The position numbers were made by a program, and so were the translations under genes. From JAMXLO01 sp041487355 (GTDB lineage Bacteria; Pseudomonadota; Alphaproteobacteria; Acetobacterales; Acetobacteraceae), in contig JBGPND010000172.1 of NCBI GenBank assembly GCA_041487355.1, positions 1 through 11,340 of the forward strand: a stretch of DNA of 11,340 nucleotides. The letters are read 5' to 3'. Position 1 is the first letter of the stretch. Every line of letters begins with the position of its first letter. The notes under the pieces were generated by a model. The model searched no databases and was not told the origin of the DNA. It was given only the letters and a program-made list of their open reading frames with translations. Below, piece by piece: positions 1 to 5,373 of the stretch.

Positions 1-189
1 ATGCGCGGCACACCAAGCGAGCCACCACGATGCAGGCGGATGGTCGTAGTAGCTCAGGCTGAGCACGCGCCCGGCCGCGACCATGTAGCTCTCGTCCACG
101 CCCAAGCCGAGCGCGGAGCCGAATGCCAGGCGCAGCAGCGCCGTTGCGAGAATCAGCAGCAGCACGGCGCGTTGCAGCCGTACCGTCAT
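1..189 (-). CDS. GT39/PMT-like membrane glycosyltransferase, N-terminal fragment
   Basis: Only the first 63 codons are in the window; the rest lies off the left edge. The N-terminus has a basic start and a hydrophobic membrane segment (about residues 8-30), then the sequence GVDESYMVAAGR and the motif YYDHPPASWW near residues 50-59. An acidic DE pair in the first external loop followed by a Y-x-DHPP motif is typical of GT39-family (ArnT/PMT-like) glycosyltransferases, which move sugars from polyprenyl-phosphate carriers at the outer face of the inner membrane. Acceptor and sugar cannot be inferred. The ATG at 189-187 lies inside the left arm of a palindromic repeat. A second in-frame ATG at 210-208 follows a TAG directly, and neither has a visible Shine-Dalgarno sequence, so the start is uncertain. 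Confidence 0.7.
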   Translation of the reverse strand, partial: MTVRLQRAVLLLILATALLRLAFGSALGLGVDESYMVAAGRVLSLSYYDHPPASWWLAWCAAH

Positions 190-261
190 GGCCGGGCTTG
201 ACCCGGCCATCTACGCACCACGGATGCGGGGCAGATGGCCGCGTCAAGCCCGGCCATGACG
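184..261. repeat. Palindromic intergenic repeat (cgtcatggc family)
   Basis: The arms at 184-212 and 233-261 are inverted copies matching at 28 of 29 positions, separated by a 20-bp spacer. Each arm begins cgtcatggc and is nearly self-complementary, so two small hairpins or one long one could form. The repeat fills most of the 91-bp gap between the FAH-family gene and the glycosyltransferase gene and overlaps the latter's start codon. It could act as a terminator or mRNA-stabilising structure for the upstream operon; no T-tract follows. Related sequence recurs at 5058-5145 and 11247-11270. Confidence 0.85.
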
Positions 262-280
262 TAGAGAAAGGCGTTGAGAA

Positions 281-1126
281 TTAGCCTTCCACCACGCGCT
301 GTGTCTGCACGCCGAGGCCTTCGACAGAAAGCCGCATCACGTCGCCTGGTCTCAGGAACACCGGCTCCGGCTTCACGCCCTGCCCGACACCGGGCGGCGT
401 GCCGGTGGCGATCACGTCACCGGGGTACAGCGTGATGAAGTGGCTGACATAGCTGACCAGTTTCACCACGCCGAAGATCATCGTCTTCGTCGTGCCGTTC
501 TGCATCCGCTTGCCATTCACCTCGGTCCACAGAGGCAGGTTCTGCGGATCGGCGATCTCGTCCCTGGTCACCACCCATGGCCCCGTCGGGCCGAACGTGT
601 CGCAGCCCTTGCCCTTGTCCCAGGTTCCCGAGCGCTCGAGCTGGAACTCGCGCTCGCTCACGTCATTGCACACGCAGTAACCGGCGACGTAGTTCATCGC
701 CTCATGCTCCGGCACGTAGCTGGCCTTCCTGCCGATGACGATGCCGAGCTCGACCTCCCAGTCCAGCTTCTTCGATCCGCGCGGCATCTTCACATTGTCG
801 TTCGGTCCGCACAGCGCGCCGAGCGATTTCAGGAAGATGATCGGTTCCTTCGGCACGGGCATCCCCGCTTCCGCCGCGTGGTCGGCGTAATTCAGCCCGA
901 TGCAGACGTAGTTCACCGGCCGCGCTACACAGGAGCCCAGCCGCACGTTCGCGTCGACTTTCGGCAGGGTGTTCGGGTCGATCGAAGCAATCATTCTGAG
1001 GGCGGCTTCCGATAGCGCGAACCCGTCTACATCGCGCACGACGGAGGCAAGGCAGCGGATCGTGCCGTCCTTGGCAAGCAGGCCGGGCTTCTCGGCGCCC
1101 GGCGGGCCATAGCGCAGCAGCTTCAT
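281..1126 (-). CDS. Fumarylacetoacetate hydrolase family protein (probable diketo-acid hydrolase)
   Basis: The 281-residue protein has the FAH C-terminal catalytic domain from about residue 70 on. Seen motifs are CIGLNYADHAAE (75-86), the metal-ligand stretch DWEVELGIVIG with E124 and E126, NDVSERE with D155 as third ligand, and TGTPPGVG (241-248). Family members cleave or decarboxylate beta-diketo acids with Mg2+ or Mn2+. The N-terminal KLLRYGPPGAEKPGLL is typical of the subgroup that includes 2,4-diketo-3-deoxy-L-fuconate or -rhamnonate hydrolases and proteins annotated ureidoglycolate lyase. The adjacent BDH2/KDF-dehydrogenase-like SDR favours the first option: cleavage to pyruvate and a hydroxyacid such as lactate. 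Start 1126 is chosen because GGGGAGA (1134-1140, minus) sits 7 nt upstream. That site overlaps the SDR stop codon, suggesting translational coupling. An in-frame upstream extension to 1219 would overlap the SDR and is rejected. Confidence 0.9.
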   Translation of the reverse strand: MKLLRYGPPGAEKPGLLAKDGTIRCLASVVRDVDGFALSEAALRMIASIDPNTLPKVDANVRLGSCVARPVNYVCIGLNYADHAAEAGMPVPKEPIIFLKSLGALCGPNDNVKMPRGSKKLDWEVELGIVIGRKASYVPEHEAMNYVAGYCVCNDVSEREFQLERSGTWDKGKGCDTFGPTGPWVVTRDEIADPQNLPLWTEVNGKRMQNGTTKTMIFGVVKLVSYVSHFITLYPGDVIATGTPPGVGQGVKPEPVFLRPGDVMRLSVEGLGVQTQRVVEG

Positions 1127-1133
1127 GTTTCTG

Positions 1134-1140
1134 TCTCCCC
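1134..1140 (-). promoter_or_regulatory. Ribosome binding site of the FAH-family gene
   Basis: GGGGAGA on the minus strand lies 7 nt before the ATG at 1126 and shares its first base with the TAG stop of the SDR gene (1142-1140). It fixes the FAH start and implies coupling of the two genes. Confidence 0.75.
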
Positions 1141-1889
1141 TATAACGTGAGTCCGCCGTCGATGATGACGGTCTGGCCGGTGATGAACTGCGCAGCGTCG
1201 GACGCAAGATAGACGGCAAGCGCGGCGATCTCCTCGGGTGTGCCGAGCCTGCCCATTGGCTGCCGCTCGACGAAGGCCTGGCGCGCGGCGTCCACCGAGC
1301 CTGCCCGAGCCGCGTTGGCTGCGATGCGTTCCTCCAGGCTCGGCGTGTGCACCGTGCCGGGACAGATGCAATTGCAGCGGATGCCCTGCTTTATGTAGTC
1401 GGTCGCGACCGATCTCGTCATGCCGATCACCGCTGCCTTGGTGGCGCTGTAGATGAAGCGGTTTGGCACGCCTTTGATGCTGCTGGAAACTGACGCCATG
1501 TTGATGATGACGCCATGGTCCCGTGCGAGCATTCCCGGCAGGAATGCCTTCATCGTGCGGAACATCGAGCGGACGTTCAGATCGAATGCCAGCTCCCATT
1601 CCTCTTCGGTGGCGTCGAGCAGCGTGCCCTGATGCACGAAGCCGGCGCAGTTGAACAGGACGTCGATCGGGCCCGCATCGATCTCGGCCTGTGCGATGTC
1701 GGCGGCGTGCAGGACGTCGAGCTTTGCGGTGCGGATGCTGTCCGATGCGATCTGCCGCACTTTCGCTTCGTCGATGTCGGTCGCGATGACCCGCGCGCCT
1801 GCCGCGGCGAACGCCAGTGCCGTTTCGCGGCCGATGCCCTGGCCAGCGGCGGTGACGAAGGCGGTCTTGTCGGCGAGGGTTCCGGGCAT
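1140..1889 (-). CDS. SDR oxidoreductase, BDH2 / 2-keto-3-deoxy-L-fuconate dehydrogenase-like
   Basis: This is a 249-residue classical short-chain dehydrogenase with a Rossmann fold. It shows the cofactor motif TAAGQGIG (13-20), Asp38 at the end of beta-2 (NAD rather than NADP preference), NCAG (80-83), Asn105, Ser133, and Tyr147 with Lys151 in YSATK. The C-terminus has the usual IDGG. The stretches FNCAGFVHQGTLLD, LNVRSMF, KAAVIGMTRSVA, GIRCNCICPGTVHTPSLEER and VIIDGG are very close, from memory, to human BDH2 (DHRS6) and to the bacterial 2-keto-3-deoxy-L-fuconate dehydrogenase of the non-phosphorylating L-fucose pathway. A diketo-acid-hydrolase-like gene 13 nt downstream supports oxidation of a 2-keto-3-deoxy sugar acid to the 2,4-diketo form. 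A 3-hydroxybutyrate or 4-oxoproline activity, as reported for BDH2 relatives, cannot be excluded. AGGGAG lies upstream of the ATG at 1889. Confidence 0.92.
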   Translation of the reverse strand: MPGTLADKTAFVTAAGQGIGRETALAFAAAGARVIATDIDEAKVRQIASDSIRTAKLDVLHAADIAQAEIDAGPIDVLFNCAGFVHQGTLLDATEEEWELAFDLNVRSMFRTMKAFLPGMLARDHGVIINMASVSSSIKGVPNRFIYSATKAAVIGMTRSVATDYIKQGIRCNCICPGTVHTPSLEERIAANAARAGSVDAARQAFVERQPMGRLGTPEEIAALAVYLASDAAQFITGQTVIIDGGLTL

Positions 1890-1989
1890 AAAGAACTCCC
1901 TGGTCGGTCAGACGCGCGGAGCGGCGTGCCGCGTCGATACGAGCTTTCGGTTGTCGGTGGAAGCCCCGGGTGCAACGGGTGGTCCGGTG

Positions 1990-3060
1990 TCAGCCGAAGG
2001 CTCGGCGGATGCGTCCCCAGTCTTCGATCGCGTGTTCCTGCCCCGGCGGGATCGAGAACACGACCTGCCTGAAGCCTGCCGCCGCCAGCGCCGCGATGCG
2101 CTGCTTCAGGTCGGCCGCGGTACCGGTGAAGGAGGTCCGACGGATCATCTCCGCGGTGATGAAGGGTCGTTCGTCGGGACGCACGAACATCAGATGGCCG
2201 CGATGGTTGGACAGGTAATACGCATTTGCCGGCTCGAAGCGCCGCGCGTGCGCGACATAGCCGGCCACGGCGTCGGAGAACTCCGGCAACATGGCGAGTG
2301 GGGCGGGATAACCGGCCAGCGCCGTGTCGGCTGCGCGGTGCAGCAGCATGGCGGCGCGCGGCCCGGCCAGCGCCATGCCGCGCGGGCCGTCGGCCGGCTC
2401 GCCTTCCTCCAGTACCGCGCCGCCGACCCAGGCAATCGCGGTCAGGTTATCGCGGGCGCGGCCGGCTTCCTGCCAGGTCGTACGCATCTGCTCCAGCGTG
2501 GCAACGCCGCGCTCGACATCGGCGACGTTGTCGATCCATCCGGCGCCGAGCTTCGCGGTCAACTTGCGCGAGCGCGGGCCGGAGGCGGCGATGAACAGCG
2601 GGATCGGGTCGTGCGTGTTGATCAGGCCGAGCTCGGGGTTGAGCAGGCGGATCGGCTGCGCCTTGCCTTCGAGCGTGATCTCGACCGTCTCGCCGCGCCA
2701 CAGCGCCTGCACGATCCGGATATACTCCTCCATGTCGGCAAGCTTGACCGCGCCGAGGCCCATCGTGCGGCGGCCGGTGAAGCCGGTGCTGATCCCGAAG
2801 ACGATACGGCCGGGCGCCAGCTTGTTCAGCGAGGCGAAGGCAGTGGCGGCGACCGGCGCGATGCGGTTGGACGGGATCAGCACGCCGGTGCCCAGCTTGA
2901 TCCGCGTGGTCCTCATCGCCGCCGCCGCCATGGCGACGAACGGGTCGGCGCTCATCATCTGGGTGTCGAAGAACCAGGCGTTGCTGAAGCCGAGTTCTTC
3001 CGCGCGGCGGACGAGGCGCCAGGAGTCCGCGGCGGTCGGGATGGCAATGCCGAATTGCAT
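1990..3060 (-). CDS. LLM-class (bacterial luciferase-like) flavin-dependent oxidoreductase
   Basis: The 356-residue protein has a luciferase-like TIM barrel. It starts MQFGIAIPT, followed by AEELGFSNAWFFDTQ (20-34), IKLGTGVLIPSNR (54-66), a cofactor-region GRIVFGISTGF (84-94) and PIPLFIAASGPRSRKLTAKLG (152-172). Such enzymes are FMN-dependent monooxygenases or F420-dependent dehydrogenases; the sequence alone does not tell me the cofactor or substrate. The overall pattern resembles 5,10-methylenetetrahydromethanopterin-reductase-like members. It is first in a probable three-gene minus-strand operon, 100 nt ahead of the SDR. Start 3060 is preferred over the longer frame opening at 3123, because AAGGAG (3067-3072) lies 6 nt upstream and the MQFGIAIPT start matches the family's first beta strand. 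Its link to the SDR/FAH pathway is unknown. Confidence 0.9.
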   Translation of the reverse strand: MQFGIAIPTAADSWRLVRRAEELGFSNAWFFDTQMMSADPFVAMAAAAMRTTRIKLGTGVLIPSNRIAPVAATAFASLNKLAPGRIVFGISTGFTGRRTMGLGAVKLADMEEYIRIVQALWRGETVEITLEGKAQPIRLLNPELGLINTHDPIPLFIAASGPRSRKLTAKLGAGWIDNVADVERGVATLEQMRTTWQEAGRARDNLTAIAWVGGAVLEEGEPADGPRGMALAGPRAAMLLHRAADTALAGYPAPLAMLPEFSDAVAGYVAHARRFEPANAYYLSNHRGHLMFVRPDERPFITAEMIRRTSFTGTAADLKQRIAALAAAGFRQVVFSIPPGQEHAIEDWGRIRRAFG

Positions 3061-3066
3061 GTGTGG

Positions 3067-3072
3067 CTCCTT
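3067..3072 (-). promoter_or_regulatory. Ribosome binding site of the LLM-class oxidoreductase
   Basis: AAGGAG on the minus strand, 6 nt before the ATG at 3060, decides that start over the in-frame ATG at 3123. Confidence 0.75.
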
Positions 3073-3298
3073 GGCGTTTCTTTCGACCAGAGCTCCGATA
3101 ACCCATTGTGCTTCCGTCGTCACGGCCGGGGCCCATTCGAGCGCAAGCTAGCCATTCATGGGATTTCATGTGGCGGCTTCCAGGTCATCACTCACGCTGC
3201 GTGGCACAAGCCGGCTCATCGCCAACCGGCCGGGGGCCCGTGAAATGGCTGGATGGAAGCTGGCTGCCTGTTCTGATAAGATGCCTTGGGAGAGCGCC
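3073..3298. other. Divergent intergenic region without recognisable gene
   Basis: This stretch separates the minus-strand catabolic operon from the plus-strand antitoxin relic, so it should hold promoters in both directions. On the plus strand GGGAG (about 3288-3292) gives a good ribosome site 6 nt before the antitoxin ATG at 3299. Just before it, ctgataagatgcc could contain a -10-like element, but I cannot pair it convincingly with a -35 box. I see no convincing promoter on the minus strand and no RNA gene. Confidence 0.4.
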
Positions 3299-3421
3299 AT
3301 GGTATTGACAATTCCCATTCAGCAGGCCGTCGCACAACTCGTTGACCTGGTGCGTGACCTTGGACCGGGGGACGAGATCGTACTGACGGGGGACGGCACC
3401 TTGCTCGCATCGTCCCGGAGA
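3299..3421 (+). pseudogene. Phd/YefM-family antitoxin, 5' part, cut by the IS element
   Basis: Starting at the ATG at 3299 (ribosome site GGGAG 6 nt upstream) the frame reads MVLTIPIQQAVAQL, then VDLVRDLGPGDEIVLTGDGT up to residue 41. This is the N-terminal DNA-binding and dimerisation half of Phd/YefM-type antitoxins: a short strand, a helix with A-x-L-x-x-L-(I/V), then G(D/E)E(I/V)-(V/I)(I/L)T-x-(D/N)G. In the intact family this half binds the operator of its own operon and the C-terminal half wraps the toxin. Here the frame enters the left end of the IS at 3422 and stops at a TAG (3437-3439) inside the terminal repeat. The missing C-terminal half is found in the right order and orientation beyond the IS (4933-5021). 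Confidence 0.8.
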
Positions 3422-3441
3422 TCCCACCTCGGGGTCTAGGG
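3422..3441. repeat. Left terminal inverted repeat of the IS element
   Basis: This 20-bp end is inverted relative to 4913-4932 with two mismatches. It contains the transposase stop TAG (3438-3436, minus) and an in-frame stop for the interrupted antitoxin frame. Confidence 0.85.
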
Positions 3442-4804
3442 GATTCTCACTTCTCGTTTCAGTCCAGATTCGAGTTGTCGGCCTCGGTGGATCGGATAGA
3501 ACTGCTCCATTCCACGGCGGAAGGTGATGGGCCCTGGCGGCTTGTAGTAGCAGTTCCATCTGCCGAGCCGGGCGATGATCCACGCAGCCCAGGCAAGACT
3601 GCGCAACGGATAATGGTTCTGTTGCCGCTCGGTCTTACCTTCCAGCGTCGGCCCGAGCGCTGCAAAGGTGTCGACCTCCGGCTCGGTGAACACGTTGGAC
3701 GCCGGCATCTGGTCGGTGCCGTCGCGGCCTTGGGTCAACTGGATGTCCACGCAAGCTGCTTTGGTTGCCACCGCGGCCAGCTTCACCAGACGTTCCGCCG
3801 TGGCGAGTTGGCTATCTTCCAATTGCAGACCCTGCGACTTCATCACCCGGAACAGTTGCTCGATGATCCATCGCTTCTGGTACCACCCGACGATCTGCCA
3901 AGCCCCTGCCGCGTCAGTGACCTCATGCGTGGTCAACAGCCGCCAGTGCAGCGGCTCTACCCCGTCCGGCGGATCAGTCTCCCGCACGTCAACCAGCCGC
4001 AGCCGCATGGTTGGCGTCAGGCTGCGGTCGTGCTCATCGCGTGGCCGGCAGATCTCAACTTCGCCAAATCGCAACTCCATCACGGCGGTGCGCTTGGCGT
4101 GAGCTGGCTGGCGTGCTGGCAATTCAATCTTCCGCCGCCCCGCCACGGGGAACTGTGTCGCAGCGGCAAACAGCATCCCCCCACCGACCAGCGAGCGGTC
4201 CGACATCGCCCGGGTCAACAGGTGGAAATTTTCTTCCGGCACAGACGCCCACGCGGGGTAGATGTCCGCCTCGCGGTCGGCAACCACCGTCACCATCTCG
4301 GCAGACTTCAGCACCTGCTTCGCCTGTTGTGCGGTGTTCACCCAGCGGACCGACTCCCGCTCCGCCAGCGGACGCTTGCGGTGCGGCGTCGGGTTCACCC
4401 CGTCACGGCTCCAGACATCGCCGCCCACAAGGCCCAGACAGGACCCCGTCGCAGCATCCACCGCCACCATCGCGTGCACCAGCACGCCAAATGCATTACC
4501 CTTCCCCACCGGGCCCAGGTCGCGACGGCGCTGTGCGGTGGTCGGGAACATCACTTCGCTACGGTCCTCGATCGCCAGGACGTGCCGCCCAGCGCAGGCC
4601 GCGCCGGTTCGGTCAGACCAGCCCTCGACCAGCTTCGCGACCGTCACTGTCGGATTGGCAAAGAACCGCCCAGCCTGCAGTTCACCCCTGCGGCTGCCGC
4701 CAAATCGGCGCAAGCACACCGTCTGGCGCGCGACCATCTGTTCGAGGATCGCACCCCCTTTTATCCAGGCGCAGATCTCCGAATGACCCAAGCGACCATT
4801 CCAT
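3436..4804 (-). pseudogene. IS4-family transposase with an N-terminal frameshift
   Basis: The DDE transposase shows the IS4 hallmarks in one long frame: IEDRSE with the first catalytic Asp (codon at 4566-4564), VADREADIYPAW with the second Asp, and the signature Y-x2-R-x3-E-x6-K in WYQKRWIIEQLFRVMK, whose Glu codon is 3861-3859. The natural start is the ATG at 4804, preceded by AGGAG (4810-4814) at 5-nt spacing. It reads MEWSLGSFGDLRLDKRG, the expected N-terminus. That frame is left at a run of five G (plus-strand C, 4754-4758). With four G it would continue as KRGAILEQMVARQTV into the catalytic frame. Corrected, the protein would be about 455 residues. The catalytic frame is also open upstream to an ATG at 4911, but that leader (HGCNVGHGTTL...) has no family character. 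The shift goes +1, unlike the usual -1 programmed shift of IS elements, so a knock-out mutation is more likely. Confidence 0.82.
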
Positions 4805-4809
4805 GGCGG

Positions 4810-4814
4810 CTCCT
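4810..4814 (-). promoter_or_regulatory. Ribosome binding site of the transposase
   Basis: AGGAG on the minus strand, 5 nt before the ATG at 4804, supports that start and therefore the frameshift interpretation of the transposase gene. Confidence 0.65.
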
Positions 4815-4912
4815 GTTTGCCGGTTGCCGCGATGCACCGAATCGTACTCGCGCCGCGTCGGGCAAGTAGAAAACTCAAGGTCGTTCCATGCCCGACATTA
4901 CATCCGTGCATG

Positions 4913-4932
4913 CCCTAGACCTCGGGGTGGGA
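4913..4932. repeat. Right terminal inverted repeat of the IS element
   Basis: This is the inverted partner of 3422-3441 (18 of 20 bases). It lies about 110 bp upstream of the transposase start, and the antitoxin's 3' fragment begins immediately outside it. Confidence 0.85.
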
Positions 4933-5021
4933 GGCGGCCGGGCGCCTGCAAGGGGATGCTGGAGGTGCTGGATGACGGGGACGATGCGGTCCTGGAGCAC
5001 TTCAAGGAGTATCTGCCCTGA
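4933..5021 (+). pseudogene. Phd/YefM-family antitoxin, 3' part, beyond the IS element
   Basis: In the frame ending at TGA 5019-5021 the sequence reads RRPGACKGMLEVLDDGDD, then AVLEHFKEYLP. The pattern (R/K)-R-PG-x-x-KGML followed by acidic residues and a closing F-x-EY(L/M)P is the typical C-terminus of Phd-type antitoxins encoded with PIN-domain VapC toxins; this segment binds and neutralises the toxin. Together with 3299-3421 it makes about 70 codons, near the usual length of 70-85. It has no start of its own and is presumably untranslated. Its stop overlaps the start region of the toxin relic, as in intact modules. Confidence 0.8.
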
Positions 5022-5057
5022 ACCTGCTGCTGAATACGCATGCCTTGGCCCTTTTGC
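5018..5057 (+). pseudogene. VapC-type PIN-domain toxin, 5' remnant
   Basis: Directly overlapping the antitoxin stop the frame reads (L)NLLLNTHALALL. Intact PIN toxins of this class begin M-x-LLLDTHALLW, with the Asp being a metal ligand of the ribonuclease site. Two lesions are visible by comparison. The expected ATG is CTG (5018-5020): an ancestral ccATGAac overlap has become ccCTGAac, silent for the antitoxin Pro codon. The conserved Asp codon is AAT (Asn). After about a dozen codons the frame runs into the palindromic repeat starting at 5058, and the toxin centre is missing. The reading depends on a short segment, but its exact position after a Phd-type antitoxin and the matching 3' remnant at 5192-5280 make it convincing. 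Confidence 0.7.
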
Positions 5058-5145
5058 CGTCATGGCGGGCGAAGGCCCGCCATCCACGTCTTTCTTTGAT
5101 GTAGCAAGCAAAGTCGTGGATGGCCTGCCTTCGCAGGCCATGACG
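5058..5145. repeat. Double-hairpin palindromic repeat (cgtcatggc family) inside the toxin relic
   Basis: Two 31-bp inverted arms (5058-5088 and 5115-5145) flank a 26-bp centre. Each arm contains its own hairpin: ggcgggc-gaag-gcccgcc on the left and ggcctgc-cttc-gcaggcc on the right. The arms differ at four positions that change as two compensated pairs, so both small stems stay fully paired. The element sits between the 5' and 3' remnants of the VapC-like toxin and replaces about two thirds of the gene. It behaves like a small non-autonomous mobile palindrome (REP/MITE type). Confidence 0.85.
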
Positions 5146-5191
5146 CTAGTGGAATGGCCGGCGCGCCGGACGATACACTGATTCCAGTCAG

Positions 5192-5280
5192 CATGAACCT
5201 GCTCAGTCGCTGGTGAACGGGCTGCTTTGGTCAGCGCGGACGGTGTGTTTGACGCTTACGGGATGACGAGACTCTGGTGA
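5192..5280 (+). pseudogene. VapC-type PIN-domain toxin, 3' remnant with frameshift
   Basis: The last 17 codons before TGA 5278-5280 read VSADGVFDAYGMTRLW, the usual C-terminus of VapC toxins (L-V-(S/T)-x-D-x-x-F-x-x-Y-G-V-x-x-(L/I)W). Just upstream, in a different frame, cag tcg ctg gtg aac ggg ctg (from 5204) reads QSLVNGL, matching the helix before it (AQALVEGL in relatives). One base appears to be missing at about 5223-5226 (ggg ctg _ct ttg gtc), joining QSLVNGL to LVSAD. No start codon or intact frame remains. Confidence 0.7.
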
Positions 5281-5373
5281 CGCGACACAGCGTCACCTGG
5301 CGATCATGGTGAATATTGCCCTGCCATTGGAGGTGCCGCCAGGTTCACGCGTCGAGGAATTTATCGGCACGAT
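5281..5373. other. Short gap with nothing recognised
   Basis: The 93 bp between the converging ends of the toxin relic (plus) and the dehydratase relic (minus) show no gene, strong hairpin or repeat that I can support. Confidence 0.4.

Larger units (their letters stand above)
3422..4932 (-). mobile_element. IS4-family insertion sequence, about 1.5 kb
   Basis: The element is bounded by 20-bp imperfect inverted repeats: tcccacctcggggtctaggg at 3422-3441 and ccctagacctcggggtggga at 4913-4932, matching at 18 of 20 positions. It encodes one transposase on the minus strand, whose stop codon lies inside the left terminal repeat. Outer boundaries follow from the repeats and from the split antitoxin, whose halves resume just outside them. 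No identical target-site duplication is visible: the left flank ends cgtcccggaga and the right flank begins ggcggccgggc. A small deletion, recombination between two copies, or sequence decay may have removed it. Confidence 0.88.

Noticed and set aside
3090..3125. A further degenerate copy of the cgtcatggc repeat (gtcacggccggggcccat)
   Set aside because: Only part of an arm matches and there is no paired second arm; chance in GC-rich DNA cannot be excluded.
3128..3160. A sigma-54-like promoter (TGGC...TTGC) upstream of the LLM gene on the minus strand
   Set aside because: The spacing between the GG and GC elements is one base short and the flanking consensus is poor.
1651..3243. A 530-codon open frame on the plus strand
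   Set aside because: It runs antisense to the SDR and LLM genes, has Arg/Ala-rich low-complexity composition and no domain; it is a GC-rich shadow frame.
3475..4869. A 464-codon open frame on the plus strand opposite the transposase
   Set aside because: The minus strand carries clear IS4 DDE motifs; the antisense frame has no recognisable domain.
4740..4911. Transposase start at the ATG at 4911 in the catalytic frame
   Set aside because: The leader up to about residue 50 has no family similarity, while the ATG at 4804 has a good ribosome site and encodes the expected N-terminus in another frame.
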